NCBI GenBank assembly: GCA_903953565.1
Contig: CAJBKE010000055.1
Coordinates: 1-64,000 of the forward strand
Source: an uncultured Verrucomicrobiota bacterium
GTDB lineage: Bacteria; Verrucomicrobiota; Verrucomicrobiia; Chthoniobacterales; JACTMZ01
Length of the DNA stretch: 64,000 nucleotides
Direction of reading: 5' to 3'
The position numbers were made by a program, and so were the translations under genes. Positions 62,121 through 64,000 of this stretch are shown here, piece after piece; the first letter of the stretch is position 1, and each line of letters starts with the position of its first letter. The notes under the pieces were generated by a model that worked only from the letters and a program-made list of their open reading frames with translations, had not been told where the DNA came from and searched no databases.

Positions 62121-62615
62121 ATGAGGAGGATACTCGCCCGTTGCGCGTTGCCCGCAGCCTTGGCTGCCGCTTTGGCCACATCCCCCGCCCGCGCGCAGCA
62201 AAACCCCGGCCTCGCCACGCGCCCGAGCGGATTCATCCTCGACGGAACCAACGCCCCCACCGAACAGCCCATCGACCTCACCCGTCCCAATCCGCAGAGC
62301 GCGGTCCGCTCCACCTCCAGCGAGGAGCTTTATTTCGACGCGGCCATGCGCGGCGAGGCGTGGGCGCAGACCAAGTTGGGCAAGGTTTATCTGGGATCTT
62401 CCAACGATGAAGAGCAACAGCGGAAGGGTATCGAACTTCTGCAAATGGCCGCAGCGCAGAAGGATGCCGAGGCGCTTTATCTCCTGGCCAACGCGGCAAC
62501 AGCAGACTGGGCAGGCCAGATGTCAAATATGCCAGCTTTGAGCAAACTCAAGGAAGCCGCCGACTGTCTCGGATGCGCCAATTCTCCGCTGGCGGGGGCC
62601 ACGTGCCGCCGTTAA
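62121..62615 (+). CDS. Sel1-repeat-like exported protein, shortened paralogue
   Basis: 164 residues. Signal peptide ILARCALPAALAAALATSPARA. After QQNPGLATRPSG and a linker there are two Sel1-like helical repeats (GEAWAQTKLGKVYLGSSNDEEQ..KGIELLQMAA, KDAEALYLLANAATADW). The end ADCLGCANSPLAGATCRR is coded by DNA homologous to the promoter region of the next gene. The gene is thus probably a duplicated copy cut short at its 3' end. Confidence 0.8.
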   Translation: MRRILARCALPAALAAALATSPARAQQNPGLATRPSGFILDGTNAPTEQPIDLTRPNPQSAVRSTSSEELYFDAAMRGEAWAQTKLGKVYLGSSNDEEQQRKGIELLQMAAAQKDAEALYLLANAATADWAGQMSNMPALSKLKEAADCLGCANSPLAGATCRR

Positions 62616-62625
62616 TTTTCGGCCG

Positions 62626-63645
62626 ATGAAAGCGCCCAGTCGGATCCTTCTGCGCACCGCCGTGATCGGAGCCCTCGCATCATCACCATCCTGGGCCCAA
62701 CAAAGCCCCGGCCTGAGCGCCAAACCCAGCGGCCGCACCCTCGCCGGAGCCACCGCCCCACCCGCCAAGCAACCCGTGGATCTTTCGCGCGGCGACCCGC
62801 AATCGGAATTCCTCCAACCAACGGGTGAGGAGCAACAATATCTGCTCGAAGCTTCGCAAGGGAAAACCTGGGCTCAAACACGTTTGGGAGTTCTCTACGC
62901 GCGCGCAGAAAACGATCTCTCGCGCTGGGAACAAGCGATGAAACTTTTGCAGGCTGCCTCCGATGCCGGCGACCATGAAGCGCAATACCAATTGGCCGTA
63001 ATGCATGCGAGCGGCAAAGGCACCGCGAAATCCGTCATCGACGCACTGCGTTACTGCCGCATGGCTGCCGAGCAGGGATACCTTCCTGCTGTTTACAGCT
63101 TGGGAAGTCTGCTTGCGACGGGCGACGCCGGTTTTTCCGACGATGCTGAAGCGGCGAGTTGGTTTCAGAAAGGCGCTGCCGAAGACGACAGCAACTCGAT
63201 ATTTGCCCTCGCCAACTTGAAGATTAGCGGCAAAGGCACACCCAAGGATGAAGCCGGTGCCATCAAGCTTTTGCAAAAAAGCTCGGACGCCGGCGATCGC
63301 CGATCAACAAGATTGCTTTCCGCCCTGACAGCCACCGGGCGTGGCACGAGCGCCGATCCAGCCCGCGCCGTTTCGCTGCTCTTACCTCTGGCGAATGCGG
63401 GTGACGCGGAGGCATCTTATCTTCTGGCCAATTTGTATGCCGGAAAACCCGAGCTCGCAGCCCAACGCGGGGAAGCCATGAAATACGCACTAGCAGCTGC
63501 GGACTCGGGCAAAGCGGAGGCGATGCTCACGGTCGCAAACCTCTATGCTCAGGGAATCGGCGTGAATGTCGATGAATCCAAAGCCCAAGAATGGCTACGC
63601 AAAGCCGAAGCAACCGGAAGAATACGGATCGAGGTCCAACGCTGA
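62626..63645 (+). CDS. Sel1-repeat exported protein
   Basis: 339 residues. Signal peptide RILLRTAVIGALASSPSWA, then QQSPGLSAKPSGRTLAGA, nearly the same start as the preceding gene. About seven Sel1-like repeats follow (GDHEAQYQLAVMHASGKG, GYLPAVYSLGSLLATGD, NSIFALANLKISGKGT, GDAEASYLLANLYAGK, GKAEAMLTVANLYAQGIG). These solenoids mediate protein contacts; the partner is unknown. Location is periplasmic. Confidence 0.88.
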   Translation: MKAPSRILLRTAVIGALASSPSWAQQSPGLSAKPSGRTLAGATAPPAKQPVDLSRGDPQSEFLQPTGEEQQYLLEASQGKTWAQTRLGVLYARAENDLSRWEQAMKLLQAASDAGDHEAQYQLAVMHASGKGTAKSVIDALRYCRMAAEQGYLPAVYSLGSLLATGDAGFSDDAEAASWFQKGAAEDDSNSIFALANLKISGKGTPKDEAGAIKLLQKSSDAGDRRSTRLLSALTATGRGTSADPARAVSLLLPLANAGDAEASYLLANLYAGKPELAAQRGEAMKYALAAADSGKAEAMLTVANLYAQGIGVNVDESKAQEWLRKAEATGRIRIEVQR

Positions 63646-63678
63646 CAAAAAATCGGCCACGCTTGCGCGTGGCCGATT
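63645..63678 (-). terminator. Intrinsic terminator of the PEP-CTERM gene
   Basis: Arms AATCGGCCACGC (63651-63662) and GCGTGGCCGATT (63667-63678) with loop TTGC. On the minus strand the stem is followed by a T run (ATTTTTTGT), a proper intrinsic terminator for the gene at the right edge. It also faces the end of the Sel1 gene. Confidence 0.8.
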
Positions 63679-63705
63679 AAACTATAAACCTCTCTTGCTG
63701 GTGCC

Positions 63706-64000
63706 TTAGCGGCGGCGGCGGCGAAGGACGTGAGCGCCCAGCCCAGTAGCAGCGAGTCCGAGCAGGGCGTAGGTCGAAGGCTCAGGAATGGTCTGGAAAG
63801 TGAATTCGCTGGAAGCAATTGTGTTTGGATAGCTGCCAATGCCGCCCGCACCCGGATTGCCGCCCGCTATGTTGAAGCCTAGCGCTTCGTTTGCGCGGAA
63901 AGAATTACCGGAGTTGAGGTAAGTTCCCACGAATTTGAACGATTCCCCAGAATTGGCAGTGAGGCCGATGCTCGATGCGTTGAAGCTCCACGAGTAAGTT
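63706..64000 (-). CDS. PEP-CTERM sorting-domain protein, C-terminal fragment
   Basis: The frame is open to the right edge, so the protein starts outside. The visible about 98 residues include TYSWSFNASSIGLTANSG, an asparagine/glycine-rich part, and the sorting signal PEPSTYALLGLAATGLG followed by HVLRRRRR. The PEP motif, hydrophobic helix and basic tail define PEP-CTERM proteins, which are cleaved by exosortase and linked to exopolysaccharide export. It indicates that the genome encodes an exosortase (EpsH) system elsewhere. Confidence 0.9.
   Translation of the reverse strand, partial: TYSWSFNASSIGLTANSGESFKFVGTYLNSGNSFRANEALGFNIAGGNPGAGGIGSYPNTIASSEFTFQTIPEPSTYALLGLAATGLGAHVLRRRRR

Noticed and set aside
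1-64000. CRISPR array or transposase
   Set aside because: No regularly spaced direct repeats and no transposase or integrase motif; all repeats found are scattered palindromes.
1-64000. Phage defence or other dedicated multi-gene defence system
   Set aside because: Apart from one Phd/RelE-type pair no nuclease, helicase, TIR, reverse transcriptase or methyltransferase cluster was seen.

Overview
The window is GC-rich, gene-dense bacterial chromosome with no rRNA, tRNA, phage, transposase or CRISPR array that I can see. The gene content points to a Gram-negative member of the Verrucomicrobiota (probably Opitutae-like; the class is an inference). The supporting genes are lipid A synthesis (lpxA), lipoprotein modification (lgt), a TamB-like envelope protein, a PEP-CTERM protein cut by the right edge, a type III glutamine synthetase, a bacterial family B DNA polymerase, and a protein-arginine kinase operon (mcsA-mcsB-clpC).

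Layout. 1-5.2 kb: the end of a SpmB-like membrane protein, a YkgJ-type Cys-cluster protein, then polB, trpB and mutY on the minus strand. 5.3-10.1 kb: rnhC, a META-domain protein, gyrA and a Phd/RelE-type toxin-antitoxin pair. 10.1-15.6 kb, mostly minus: lpxA, radC, polyprenyl synthase, SDR reductase, D-aminoacyl-tRNA deacylase and an FMN-dependent 2-hydroxyacid oxidase, with a small cupin on the plus strand. 15.7-24.4 kb, plus: lipase-like hydrolase, GH63-like glucosidase, ilvE, and the coupled mcsA-mcsB-clpC operon. 24.5-34.4 kb: TamB-like protein, a USP-NUDIX-TauE operon, a DUF885 protein, speA and a thioesterase. 34.5-44.2 kb: a roadblock-like protein, a tiny DUF6132 protein overlapping an orphan Phd-like gene, lexA, glnN, lgt, a lipocalin, a lone nuoG-like gene, a metallo-hydrolase and a bile-acid-symporter homologue. 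44.3-55.3 kb: sugar-porter MFS protein, a GT2 gene, four large GT-C-like membrane proteins (two of them tandem paralogues), an L,D-transpeptidase and a sigma-54 response regulator. 55.3-64 kb: xseB-dxs, DUF805 protein, lipoprotein, an intergenic region rich in hairpins, a large secreted TIG/Ig-type protein, two tandem Sel1-repeat proteins and a PEP-CTERM protein.

How the genes fit together. Envelope biogenesis is the main theme (lpxA, lgt, tamB-like, L,D-transpeptidase, lipoproteins, GT2 and GT-C-like proteins). Isoprenoid supply (dxs, polyprenyl synthase) would feed polyprenyl carriers. Protein quality control (mcsA-mcsB-clpC) and DNA maintenance (polB, mutY, rnhC, gyrA, radC, lexA, xseB) are the other two themes.

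The most unusual content is between the genes. At least five families of short palindromic repeats recur at 3' ends. One of them supplies start codons to adjacent genes. A perfect palindrome lies across the lexA start codon and an inverted repeat lies across the antitoxin start codon. The gyrA quinolone pocket lacks both canonical anchor residues. I did not find a defence system or other clearly new multi-gene machine.
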